Source of the DNA: Alphaproteobacteria bacterium | Lineage (GTDB): Bacteria; Pseudomonadota; Alphaproteobacteria; Rhizobiales; Devosiaceae | Assembly: GCA_024279575.1 (NCBI GenBank) | Contig: JAJRRJ010000157.1 | Location: 1 to 6,356, forward strand | Direction: 5' to 3' | DNA: 6,356 nt | Shown here: one piece after another, positions 1-4,835 of the stretch | How the letters are laid out: each line of letters opens with the position of its first letter | Numbering within the stretch: the first letter of the stretch is position 1 | The notes under the pieces: generated by a model | The model's database searches: none | What the model was told of the DNA's origin: nothing | What the model saw: the letters and a program-made list of their open reading frames with translations, nothing else | Position numbers and translations under genes: made by a program

Positions 1-780
1 CAGGCCCTTGCTGCAGCCCGCGCCGGGGCTAGCGTAAAAATGATAGGTGCTGTTGGAAGCGATAATTTTGTCAAAAAAGCGCTTAAAGATTTACGCGCGG
101 CAAATATCGATTTAACCTGCGTTCGGGCTGTCCCCGGGCCCACTGGCATCGCCATAATTCTTGTGGATGAAAGGGGAGAAAATGTCATTGTAATCGTGGC
201 GGGCGCCAATGGAGAAGTCAGCGAAAAAGATGCACTCACAGCAGTTGAAAAAATGTCAAAGGATGATATTTTGGTGATGGTGCAGGAAGTGCCTGCAAAA
301 ACCCTTAGGGCCGCGCTTTTAGCAGCAAAAACCAAGGGTATCATGACATTGCTCAACATCGCGCCGGTTAGCCCTCAAACCCGTGATCTGGCAGTGCTGG
401 CAGACGTCGTCATTGCGAATGAAACCGAGTTTTATGCCCTGTCTGACCACGATCCGGACAAACTGGATATGGAACAAGTGGCGGCTAGGTGGGCGCGGGA
501 AAACAACAAAATTCTTATTATTACACTTGGGAAAAAAGGGGCAATCGGGTTTACCCCCACAACACAATTCAAAGTGAATGCGCTTGATATTGTGCCGATT
601 GATACTGTTGGCGCGGGGGACACGTTTTGTGGCTACCTCGCTGCTGGTCTTGCCCAAGGCTACTCATTGGAAAAGGCTCTGCAAAGTGCGACCATCGCAG
701 GCTCACTTGCTTGCCTGAGCCCAGGTGCTCAACCCGCCATTCCTTTTGCCAACGATGTATTAGGGGCGCTAAACTCTTGA
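1..780 (+). CDS. rbsK: Ribokinase-like PfkB-family sugar kinase, 5' end missing
   Basis: This is the C-terminal part of a PfkB/ribokinase-family kinase, which transfers phosphate from ATP to a sugar hydroxyl in the cytoplasm. The frame is open from base 1, reading QALAAARAGA before the first ATG at 40. That matches the conserved helix after the N-terminal GGKGAN motif of ribokinases, so the gene starts outside the window and the ATG at 40 is internal. Seen: the NETEF motif (Mg/phosphate binding, about 420-434), ITLGKKGA (520-543) and DTVGAGDTFCGY (601-636). The last is PfkB signature 2, with the GAGD anion hole and the catalytic Asp at 619-621. About 260 residues are present of a usual ~300. 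The sugar is probably ribose, by overall resemblance, but another pentose or nucleoside cannot be excluded. The TGA stop lies inside the -35 box of the next gene's promoter. Confidence 0.9.
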   Translation, partial: QALAAARAGASVKMIGAVGSDNFVKKALKDLRAANIDLTCVRAVPGPTGIAIILVDERGENVIVIVAGANGEVSEKDALTAVEKMSKDDILVMVQEVPAKTLRAALLAAKTKGIMTLLNIAPVSPQTRDLAVLADVVIANETEFYALSDHDPDKLDMEQVAARWARENNKILIITLGKKGAIGFTPTTQFKVNALDIVPIDTVGAGDTFCGYLAAGLAQGYSLEKALQSATIAGSLACLSPGAQPAIPFANDVLGALNS

Positions 781-803
781 AACTGGCCACAGATCGCCCA
801 TAT
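776..803 (+). promoter_or_regulatory. Sigma-32 (heat-shock) promoter of hsp20
   Basis: CTTGAA(A) at 776-781(782) is a perfect -35 for the heat-shock sigma factor RpoH. After a 14-bp spacer comes GCCCATAT at 796-803, one mismatch from the E. coli sigma-32 -10 consensus CCCCATNT. The predicted transcript start is about 810-814. The -35 box contains the TGA stop codon of the sugar kinase gene (778-780), so the promoter begins within the upstream gene. It sits directly upstream of an hsp20 gene, where such a promoter is expected. The boxes are seen directly; use by RpoH is inferred. Confidence 0.65.
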
Positions 804-809
804 ATCACA

Positions 810-829
810 GAAGAATAAAGAAGAATAAA
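810..829 (+). repeat. Two tandem copies of a 10-bp unit in the hsp20 leader
   Basis: GAAGAATAAA occurs twice back to back (810-819 and 820-829). It lies at the predicted transcript start of hsp20, just ahead of the first predicted leader hairpin. It is A-rich and probably unstructured. It may be a slippage duplication with no function of its own. Confidence 0.6.
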
Positions 830-894
830 TTCTGGTGCTGTCTTACGGGCCGGAAATTCTTGACCGGTTGCTTTGATAAAAGGACATAAAAATG
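828..894 (+). promoter_or_regulatory. Candidate ROSE-like RNA thermometer in the hsp20 5' leader
   Basis: The transcript can fold into two hairpins. In the first, AAUUCUGG (828-835) pairs with CCGGAA-A-UU (850-858), with one bulged A and one G-U pair. In the second, UUGCUUU (868-874) pairs with AAAGGA (879-884) around a GAUA loop, burying the Shine-Dalgarno AGGA (881-884) in the stem. The pairing sets UUGCU against AGGA with an apposed G870/G883, which is the hallmark of ROSE elements (UYGCU against the SD with an unusual G-G pair). ROSE elements control alphaproteobacterial hsp20 genes by melting at heat-shock temperature. AGGA lies 7 nt before the ATG at 892. The fold was drawn by hand and no energy was computed. 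Confidence 0.5.
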
Positions 895-1356
895 ACGCGC
901 GTTTCTTTGCTATCTGCCCCTTTCATGCTTGGATTTGAAAGTTTTGAGCAGCGCATTGATCGCATGGCCAAAGCAAGCGATGGCTATCCCCCCTATAATA
1001 TCGAGCGTCTGGCAGACGCTGAAGGGGTTGAAATTTATCAGATTGCCATTGCAGTTGCAGGATTTTCGCAAAGCGATCTGGAAATTACATCTGAAGACAA
1101 TCAGTTGCAGGTTTGCGGGTGTATCAAACAGGCCGGGGAGCGCGAATTTTTGCACCGCGGTATTGCAACCCGCCAATTCAAACGTTCATTTTTGCTCGCT
1201 GATGGCATGCATGTTGTTGGCGCTCACCTGCGTGATGGCATGTTGATGATTGATGTGGAACGCCCAAAAGCGGCCAAAGTTAAACGCACCATTGAAATCA
1301 ACGTTCATTCAAAAAGTAACGGGAGTATTCCCAACGCCCCTGCCGGGAAAAATTAG
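892..1356 (+). CDS. hsp20: Small heat-shock protein, Hsp20/IbpA family (class A)
   Basis: This is an ATP-independent holdase that binds unfolding proteins in the cytoplasm and passes them to DnaK/ClpB. It has 154 residues, the usual size. Residues 32-38 are YPPYNIE, the conserved start of the class A alpha-crystallin domain. LHRGIATRQFKRSF (87-100) is the typical central strand region. AHLRDGMLMI (111-120) is the conserved A-x(n)-G-x-L element of the domain's last strands. IEI at 134-136 is the C-terminal I-x-I anchor that docks into a neighbouring subunit to build oligomers. The ATG at 892 is supported by AGGA at 881-884. Expression is probably heat-induced at two levels: a sigma-32 promoter (776-803) and a ROSE-like leader. 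Oddity: a CGC triplet at residues 75-77 puts two cysteines around a conserved glycine. The stop codon overlaps the ribosome binding site of the DUF1150 gene downstream. Confidence 0.93.
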   Translation: MTRVSLLSAPFMLGFESFEQRIDRMAKASDGYPPYNIERLADAEGVEIYQIAIAVAGFSQSDLEITSEDNQLQVCGCIKQAGEREFLHRGIATRQFKRSFLLADGMHVVGAHLRDGMLMIDVERPKAAKVKRTIEINVHSKSNGSIPNAPAGKN

Positions 1357-1360
1357 GAGG
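1355..1360 (+). promoter_or_regulatory. Shine-Dalgarno of the DUF1150 gene, overlapping the hsp20 stop
   Basis: A perfect AGGAGG lies 10 nt before the ATG at 1371 and shares two bases with the hsp20 stop codon TAG (1354-1356). Ribosomes finishing hsp20 would cover this site, which suggests coupled translation. It also fixes the start of the downstream gene. Confidence 0.8.
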
Positions 1361-1370
1361 CAATACACAG

Positions 1371-1706
1371 ATGGCAATACAATCTAAAACTGCCCCAGGT
1401 AACAAAGGGCACGAAGCAAAAACCAAAACCATTGCTTCAAATATCACGCCTCATGAAGGTCACCCTTTGCGCTCAATAAGTGAAGAGGATTTTGTTGATC
1501 TGGGGGTGGGCCATGTGGTGTTTGTACGCTCTATTTCGGCAGGAAACTTAAAAACATTTGTGCCTGAAGCCCAGTCCATGCCCGCAGATGTGCAATTTCA
1601 AATGATTGTCGCTGCCAATGGAGCCCCGGTTCTGATTGCAGACAATCGCGAAGCAATTGAGGACTGGTTTGAGCAAAATTCTGTTCGCAGCGTGCTACGC
1701 CACTAA
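1371..1706 (+). CDS. DUF1150 family protein
   Basis: This is a 111-residue protein that I assign to DUF1150, a small family of unknown function found in Alphaproteobacteria and usually located right behind an hsp20 gene. The basis is the order hsp20-this-ptsN plus the pattern in the protein: DLGVGHVVFVR (43-53), MIVAANGAPVLIADNREA (78-95) and a C-terminus in SVLRH. These match the family's LG..xVAYVR, AADGTPLA...RxxA and terminal SVxH pattern. Residues 1-35 are polar, Lys/Thr-rich and probably disordered. No signal peptide, membrane segment or catalytic motif is visible. It is 14 bp behind hsp20 with an RBS overlapping the hsp20 stop, so it should share the heat-shock transcript. A role linked to the chaperone is a guess from position only. 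Confidence 0.8.
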   Translation: MAIQSKTAPGNKGHEAKTKTIASNITPHEGHPLRSISEEDFVDLGVGHVVFVRSISAGNLKTFVPEAQSMPADVQFQMIVAANGAPVLIADNREAIEDWFEQNSVRSVLRH

Positions 1707-1734
1707 GGCACGTCTCTGATTCAATAGTGTTCGC

Positions 1735-2202
1735 TCAGGCAGCTGCGCTGTCTTCCAGGGGTGCAGTCAAGAGACCATAAAGATCACCACATTCGCGGGT
1801 GTGGCGCAATTGTTCCACCAGAGAATCAGTGCGTAACAGACGCGCCACCCGGGCCAACGCCTTTAGATGATCAGCCCCAGACCCTTCAGGGGCTAAAAGC
1901 ATCATCACCAGATCCACCGGCTGATCATCAACGGATTCAAATTCAATCGGGCAGTCCAGACGCACAAAAACCGCCAGCACCTTTTCAAGTCCAGGCATTT
2001 TTCCATGGGGAATGGCAATTCCGTTCCCCAGACCCGTTGAGCCCAGTTTTTCCCGGTTCATAAGGGTTTCAAAAACATCCTGGGGGGCAAGGTTTACCGC
2101 TTCACCAGCCTTTTGTGACAGCAATTGCAGCAACTGACGTTTGGAGGATACCTTTGCACAGGCAACAATGCAGTCTTTCAACAAAATATCAGCGAGTTCC
2201 AT
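1735..2202 (-). CDS. ptsN: PtsN, nitrogen-related PTS EIIA (EIIA-Ntr)
   Basis: This is the EIIA component of the nitrogen phosphotransferase system. It takes phosphate from PtsO/NPr and regulates targets such as potassium transport, (p)ppGpp enzymes and carbon/nitrogen balance by binding them; it does not transport sugar. The PTS EIIA type-2 domain fills the protein. The phospho-acceptor is the His of GNGIAIPHGK, residue 66 in the 155-residue form chosen here. Other family features are TLMNREKLGSTGLG before it and VDLVMMLLAPEGSGADHLK after it. I chose the ATG at 2202 because family members begin MELADIL and a GAGAGA motif lies about 8 nt upstream. An in-frame ATG at 2223 would add seven residues (MPIERPF) but has no clear Shine-Dalgarno. 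It follows hpf by 53 bp and is probably co-transcribed with it. Only 28 bp separate its end from the converging DUF1150 gene. Confidence 0.93.
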   Translation of the reverse strand: MELADILLKDCIVACAKVSSKRQLLQLLSQKAGEAVNLAPQDVFETLMNREKLGSTGLGNGIAIPHGKMPGLEKVLAVFVRLDCPIEFESVDDQPVDLVMMLLAPEGSGADHLKALARVARLLRTDSLVEQLRHTRECGDLYGLLTAPLEDSAAA

Positions 2203-2255
2203 GAATGGTCTCTCAATTGGCATGTCAAATTCAAGTTTATTCCGGCGGAATTCCC

Positions 2256-2822
2256 TTAGGGGAGTTCTGGATCAATCCAGATGATATTTCCATCGGCCCG
2301 GCGATAAACCACATTCATGCCCCCATGTCCAGCGTGGAGAAACACCTGAACATCAGATTGGGATAAATCCAGCTCCATAACAGCTTCACCCACACTCATA
2401 CGCAATAAGGAGGACGCGCTTTGGGCAATAATTGGAGGATTAAAGTCTTCGGCCACCTCTTCGTGGGTGTCCGGCGAATCAAGAACATATGATTGCGCCA
2501 TGATTTCAGCCATGGACGCTCCCTTTTTGCGCCGGCTTTTGAGTTTACGTTTGTAACGCCGGAGGCGCTTTTCGATATGGTCGGCGGTAATCTGGAAAGA
2601 GGAAACCGCGTCCCCTGCCTGAGCGTGAGCGCGTAAAACCGCACCTGTATCAAGGTGCAAAACCAGCTCGGAATGATTGCCTGACCCTTCATGTTCAAAA
2701 GTCAGGTGTCCCTCATAGCCTCCGTCAAAATACTTGGAAATTACAGAGTCGATGCGCGATTGCGCTGTGGTTCTTAGTGCTTCGCCCACATCCATATTTT
2801 TTCCCGAAACGCGTAATGTCAT
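2256..2822 (-). CDS. hpf: Ribosome hibernation promoting factor, long form (HPF/RaiA)
   Basis: This protein binds the small ribosomal subunit in starved cells and, in its long form, pairs ribosomes into inactive 100S dimers. It has 188 residues, the size of alphaproteobacterial long HPFs. Residues 1-100 form the S30AE domain: the start MTLRVSGKNMDVGEALR is typical, and ITADHIEKRLRRYKRKLK (78-95) leads into a very basic rRNA-binding stretch ending RRKK at 97-100. A variable linker (101-135) follows. The C-terminal dimerisation domain (about 138-188) contains MSVGEAVMELDLS and ends in GNIIWIDPELP. The start at 2822 has a GGGAGG Shine-Dalgarno 9 nt upstream. It lies between rpoN and ptsN, its usual place. 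A possible promoter of its own and a dyad lie in the 223-bp gap upstream. Confidence 0.95.
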   Translation of the reverse strand: MTLRVSGKNMDVGEALRTTAQSRIDSVISKYFDGGYEGHLTFEHEGSGNHSELVLHLDTGAVLRAHAQAGDAVSSFQITADHIEKRLRRYKRKLKSRRKKGASMAEIMAQSYVLDSPDTHEEVAEDFNPPIIAQSASSLLRMSVGEAVMELDLSQSDVQVFLHAGHGGMNVVYRRADGNIIWIDPELP

Positions 2823-2831
2823 TGAAGTTCG

Positions 2832-2837
2832 CCTCCC
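2832..2837 (-). promoter_or_regulatory. Shine-Dalgarno of hpf
   Basis: GGGAGG on the minus strand lies 9 nt before the hpf ATG and confirms that start. A second, better AGGAGG occurs on the same strand at about 2884-2889, but no start codon follows at a usable distance. Confidence 0.75.
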
Positions 2838-2901
2838 AGTGGTAATTGATCAATCTGTTTTATCGCGAATCAGAACAGAATATTCCTCCTGCGATAGCCA
2901 A

Positions 2902-2931
2902 AGTCTAGCCGTTTGCGGGGTTATGAGGCAA
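2902..2931 (-). promoter_or_regulatory. Weak candidate sigma-70 promoter for hpf
   Basis: On the minus strand, TTGCCT (2926-2931) and TAGACT (2902-2907) are each 4 of 6 to the housekeeping boxes, with an 18-bp spacer. The transcript would start near 2895 and leave a leader of about 70 nt before hpf. The match is modest and could be chance. Support comes from its place in the only sizeable gap upstream of hpf-ptsN and its overlap with a dyad. Confidence 0.3.
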
Positions 2932-2936
2932 CGGCT
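2907..2936. repeat. Inverted repeat in the rpoN-hpf gap
   Basis: AGCCGTTTGC (2907-2916) and AGCCGTTGC (the reverse complement of 2928-2936) are nine paired bases with one extra T, around an 11-nt centre. There is no T-run on either side, so it is not a classical terminator. It lies over the spacer and -35 of the candidate hpf promoter, so it could be an operator or a leader hairpin. It is the strongest symmetry in the 223-bp gap. Confidence 0.5.
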
Positions 2937-3025
2937 CAGGGGAGGAATTTGCTCAATTGATAGGCTTGACGTGTCATTTTGCAGCCCCTTTTGTATCCAA
3001 TTTATGTGTAAAACCCCACCAGAAA

Positions 3026-3050
3026 CCTCAGAAAACGGGTGGTTTTCAGG
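3026..3050 (-). terminator. Hairpin at the rpoN stop codon, possible weak terminator
   Basis: On the minus strand GAAAAC-CACCC-GTTTTC (3047 down to 3031) is a perfect six-pair stem with a five-base loop. CCT/AGG extends it with a two-base bulge. It begins within the rpoN TGA stop. A competing stem, CCACC with GGTGG, uses bases slightly downstream. No uninterrupted T-run follows, so it may instead protect the mRNA end or partly reduce read-through into hpf. Confidence 0.3.
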
Positions 3051-4599
3051 GAACTGACAATTCAGACTTTTTTTGGCGCCGACGCACAACCGAGGAGGGA
3101 ATATTCAACCCCTCACGATATTTTGCCACCGTTCTGCGGGCAACTTCTATGGCATGGGTTTTTTGCAACCTGTCTGCAATTGTATCATCGGACAGGATGG
3201 CGCTGACATCTTCGGTATCAATCATTTTTTTAATCAGATGGCGCACACTTTCCGCTGAATGATCCGCATTGCCATGGCTTGAGCTCAGGGCGGTTGTAAA
3301 AAAATACTTCATTTCAAACAGGCCGCGAGGCGTGGCTATATATTTGTTGGAAGTCACGCGCGAAACGGTGCTTTCGTGCATTTGTATTGCGTCGGCGACA
3401 ACTTTTAGGGTCATAGGCTTGAGATGGGTTACGCCGTGGAGCAAAAACTCATCCTGCATCCGCACAATTTCGGTTGCCACCTTCAATATTGTTTGTGCCC
3501 GCTGATCCAGGGACCTGGTCAGCCAATTGGCAGTTTGCAGGCAATCAACCAGAAATTGCTTTTCTGTAACTTTGAGCCTGTTTTTGATTATCGAAGCATA
3601 ATAGGTGCGATTGACCAGAACTTTTGGCAAAGCATCGCTGTTTAGTTCAATCAACCATTGAGCGTTTGGCCCCTCTCGCACAAAAACATCGGGCACAATG
3701 GCGTGAAGGGGCGCACCGTCAAACGCTCTGCCGGGCCGGGGATCAAGCTTATGAATTTCTTCCAGCATGCCCGCGATATCTTCGCGCGTTGCACCAGTAA
3801 TTTCTATCAGGGTATCAAAGTCATGCTTTGCCACCAAATCAAGGTTTTTCAGGAATAGCGCCATCATCGGGTCGAGGCGGTTTTTTTCCGCTAGTTGCAG
3901 GGCGAGACACTCATTCAAGTCTCGGGCAAAAACGCCCACCGGATCGACACCTTGCACAATTTCAAGCACCTGCTCGACCTGTTCAATTTCGGCCCCCAAC
4001 TGGGCTGCTATCACAGACAAGTCGGCGGCTAAATATCCCCTGTCATCCAGATTATCAATCAGGTTACGGGCGATCAGGCGACACTTTGGATCCTCAACTA
4101 TCAAACAAATCTGTTCACTAAGATGATCGGAAAGGGTTGTTATGCGCGCCACATATTGATCAAGATCGGCGCCGGGGGTGCCTGCACTCCCTGAGAGGGA
4201 ACCAGTGGCGCCAGCCGAAATGTTCCCCCCTGTGCGATCCATCACACTACCAGTTGAGGCACGCACGGAATCCTGCGCCACCTGTTCAGGGTAAATATCG
4301 GAAACATCGGCATCCATATTGGAGGCAATTTCGTGAGCACTGGACAAGGTCTGTCCTGTTTCAACCAAATCCGGGGTAAAGGCTGTTTCTTCCACCAACG
4401 GTTCACGCGCAGCTTCATCCCTTAACTGATCCCTCGACGTTTCCTCGCGTTCAAGCAGAGGGTTTGCTAACAGTTCCTCCTGCACAAAACTGCTTAACTC
4501 AAGGTGAGAAAGTTGCAGCAGTTTTATTGACTGCATCAGTTGCGGGGTCAGGGTCAGGCTTTGGGATTGCCTTATTTCCAGGCGCGGCTTAAGGGCCAT
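3046..4599 (-). CDS. rpoN: RNA polymerase sigma-54 factor RpoN
   Basis: Sigma-54 directs RNA polymerase to -24/-12 promoters and needs ATP-driven enhancer-binding proteins to open DNA; typical targets are nitrogen, motility and transport genes. All regions are present in 517 residues. Region I (about 1-50), starting MALKPRLEIRQSQSL and rich in Gln/Leu, receives the activator. Region II (about 51-145) is acidic and then turns into a Gly/Ser/Ala-rich linker (112-143). The core-binding domain spans about 146-330. The helix-turn-helix LKVVADAIQMHESTVSR (398-414) reads the -12 element. The RpoN box ARRTVAKYRE (487-496) reads the -24 element. AGGA 7 nt upstream supports the ATG at 4599. The gene is separated from lptB by 582 bp carrying a consensus sigma-54 promoter, so it probably controls itself. 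It is an intact, full-length copy. Confidence 0.97.
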   Translation of the reverse strand: MALKPRLEIRQSQSLTLTPQLMQSIKLLQLSHLELSSFVQEELLANPLLEREETSRDQLRDEAAREPLVEETAFTPDLVETGQTLSSAHEIASNMDADVSDIYPEQVAQDSVRASTGSVMDRTGGNISAGATGSLSGSAGTPGADLDQYVARITTLSDHLSEQICLIVEDPKCRLIARNLIDNLDDRGYLAADLSVIAAQLGAEIEQVEQVLEIVQGVDPVGVFARDLNECLALQLAEKNRLDPMMALFLKNLDLVAKHDFDTLIEITGATREDIAGMLEEIHKLDPRPGRAFDGAPLHAIVPDVFVREGPNAQWLIELNSDALPKVLVNRTYYASIIKNRLKVTEKQFLVDCLQTANWLTRSLDQRAQTILKVATEIVRMQDEFLLHGVTHLKPMTLKVVADAIQMHESTVSRVTSNKYIATPRGLFEMKYFFTTALSSSHGNADHSAESVRHLIKKMIDTEDVSAILSDDTIADRLQKTHAIEVARRTVAKYREGLNIPSSVVRRRQKKSELSVP

Positions 4600-4625
4600 A
4601 TTTTATTCCTGTACCACACATTTTA

Positions 4626-4676
4626 TCACCATGAACGATCAATCCGTGAACGATCAATCCGTTTGCTCCACAACAC
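4626..4676 (-). other. Possible 16-codon leader peptide upstream of rpoN
   Basis: A GTG at 4676, 9 nt after an AGGA, opens a frame of 16 codons ending in TGA 26 nt before the rpoN ATG. The 15-bp tandem repeat is read in frame as RIDRS twice. It could be a translated leader or chance. There is no evidence of conservation, and a non-ATG start weakens the case. Confidence 0.15.
4632..4661. repeat. Tandem repeat, 2 x 15 bp, in the rpoN leader
   Basis: TGAACGATCAATCCG occurs twice in perfect tandem (4632-4646, 4647-4661). It lies in the predicted rpoN 5' untranslated region, 32-62 bp before the start codon. Two copies at 100% identity suggest a recent duplication. Confidence 0.85.
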
Positions 4677-4680
4677 AGTT

Positions 4681-4713
4681 CTTTTTCCTGTCTTTTTCCT
4701 GTCTTTTTCCTGT
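4681..4713. repeat. Tandem repeat, 3 x 11 bp, in the rpoN leader
   Basis: CTTTTTCCTGT occurs three times in perfect tandem. In the rpoN transcript each unit reads ACAGGAAAAAG. This is close to the sequence around the rpoN Shine-Dalgarno, ACAGGAATAAA (AGGA at 4607-4610). The leader thus carries four ACAGGA motifs, only the last followed by the rpoN start. They could be ribosome standby sites, sites for a GGA-binding regulator, or slippage copies. Confidence 0.85.
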
Positions 4714-4740
4714 AGCAGCAAATCTGATTTGACGCTTTTA

Positions 4741-4756
4741 AGCAAGTTCTATGCCA
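4741..4756 (-). promoter_or_regulatory. Sigma-54 (-24/-12) promoter of rpoN
   Basis: Reading the minus strand, TGGCATAGAACTTGCT matches the sigma-54 consensus TGGCAYRNNNNTTGCW at every specified base. The invariant GG is at 4755-4754 and GC at 4743-4742, with exactly ten bases between. The predicted start is about 4730, giving a leader of about 131 nt before the rpoN ATG. No other gene lies between it and rpoN, so rpoN is the target. Self-regulation of rpoN is known in some rhizobia. An enhancer-binding activator is required; candidate dyads lie upstream. Confidence 0.75.
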
Positions 4757-4817
4757 GAAGATCATTCCACCCAACTGAAATCAACCAGCAAAAATGTCTT
4801 GGGTGAGAGATTATTAC

Positions 4818-4835
4818 TGCATCACATGGGATGCA
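4818..4835. promoter_or_regulatory. Dyad TGCATC-N6-GATGCA, candidate enhancer site for rpoN
   Basis: This is a perfect six-base inverted repeat with a six-base centre (ACATGG), about 97 bp upstream of the predicted sigma-54 start. That is the usual distance for an enhancer-binding protein site. It resembles the enteric NtrC site (TGCACC-N5-GGTGCA) in its outer TGCA/TGCA, but the spacing is one base longer. NtrC or a relative is therefore a reasonable but unproven partner. AATCAA at 4779-4784, between this dyad and the promoter, is only a partial match to an IHF site. Confidence 0.4.

Noticed and set aside
860..888. TTGACC at 860-865 as a housekeeping -35 for hsp20
   Set aside because: No -10 lies at proper spacing except GACATA right before the ATG, which would leave no leader. 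The sigma-32 pair upstream is far better.
1701..1734. Bidirectional terminator between the DUF1150 gene and ptsN
   Set aside because: Only a CACTA/TAGTG pairing with a 19-nt loop is visible, with no G+C-rich stem or T-run.
2845..2854. Palindrome ATTGATCAAT upstream of hpf
   Set aside because: It is a ten-base A/T-rich palindrome that occurs easily by chance. It lies between the candidate promoter and the Shine-Dalgarno, with no repeat of the motif nearby.
2734..3057. 107-codon plus-strand frame across the hpf start and upstream gap
   Set aside because: It is antisense to the conserved hpf N-terminus, has no family resemblance and no ribosome binding site.
2850..3089. 79-codon minus-strand frame in the rpoN-hpf gap
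   Set aside because: It begins inside the rpoN 3' end in another frame, lacks a clear ribosome binding site and has no recognisable domain. It crosses the hairpin and dyad.
3767..4126. 119-codon plus-strand frame inside rpoN
   Set aside because: It is the antisense shadow of the rpoN core-binding domain. Its composition (Ser/Arg-rich) is typical of a reverse-frame artefact.
4589..4774. 61-codon minus-strand frame overlapping the rpoN start, containing GLIVHG repeats
   Set aside because: The start would be TTG, with no usable Shine-Dalgarno, and the frame begins upstream of the predicted sigma-54 transcript start. The repeated residues merely reflect the 15-bp DNA repeat.
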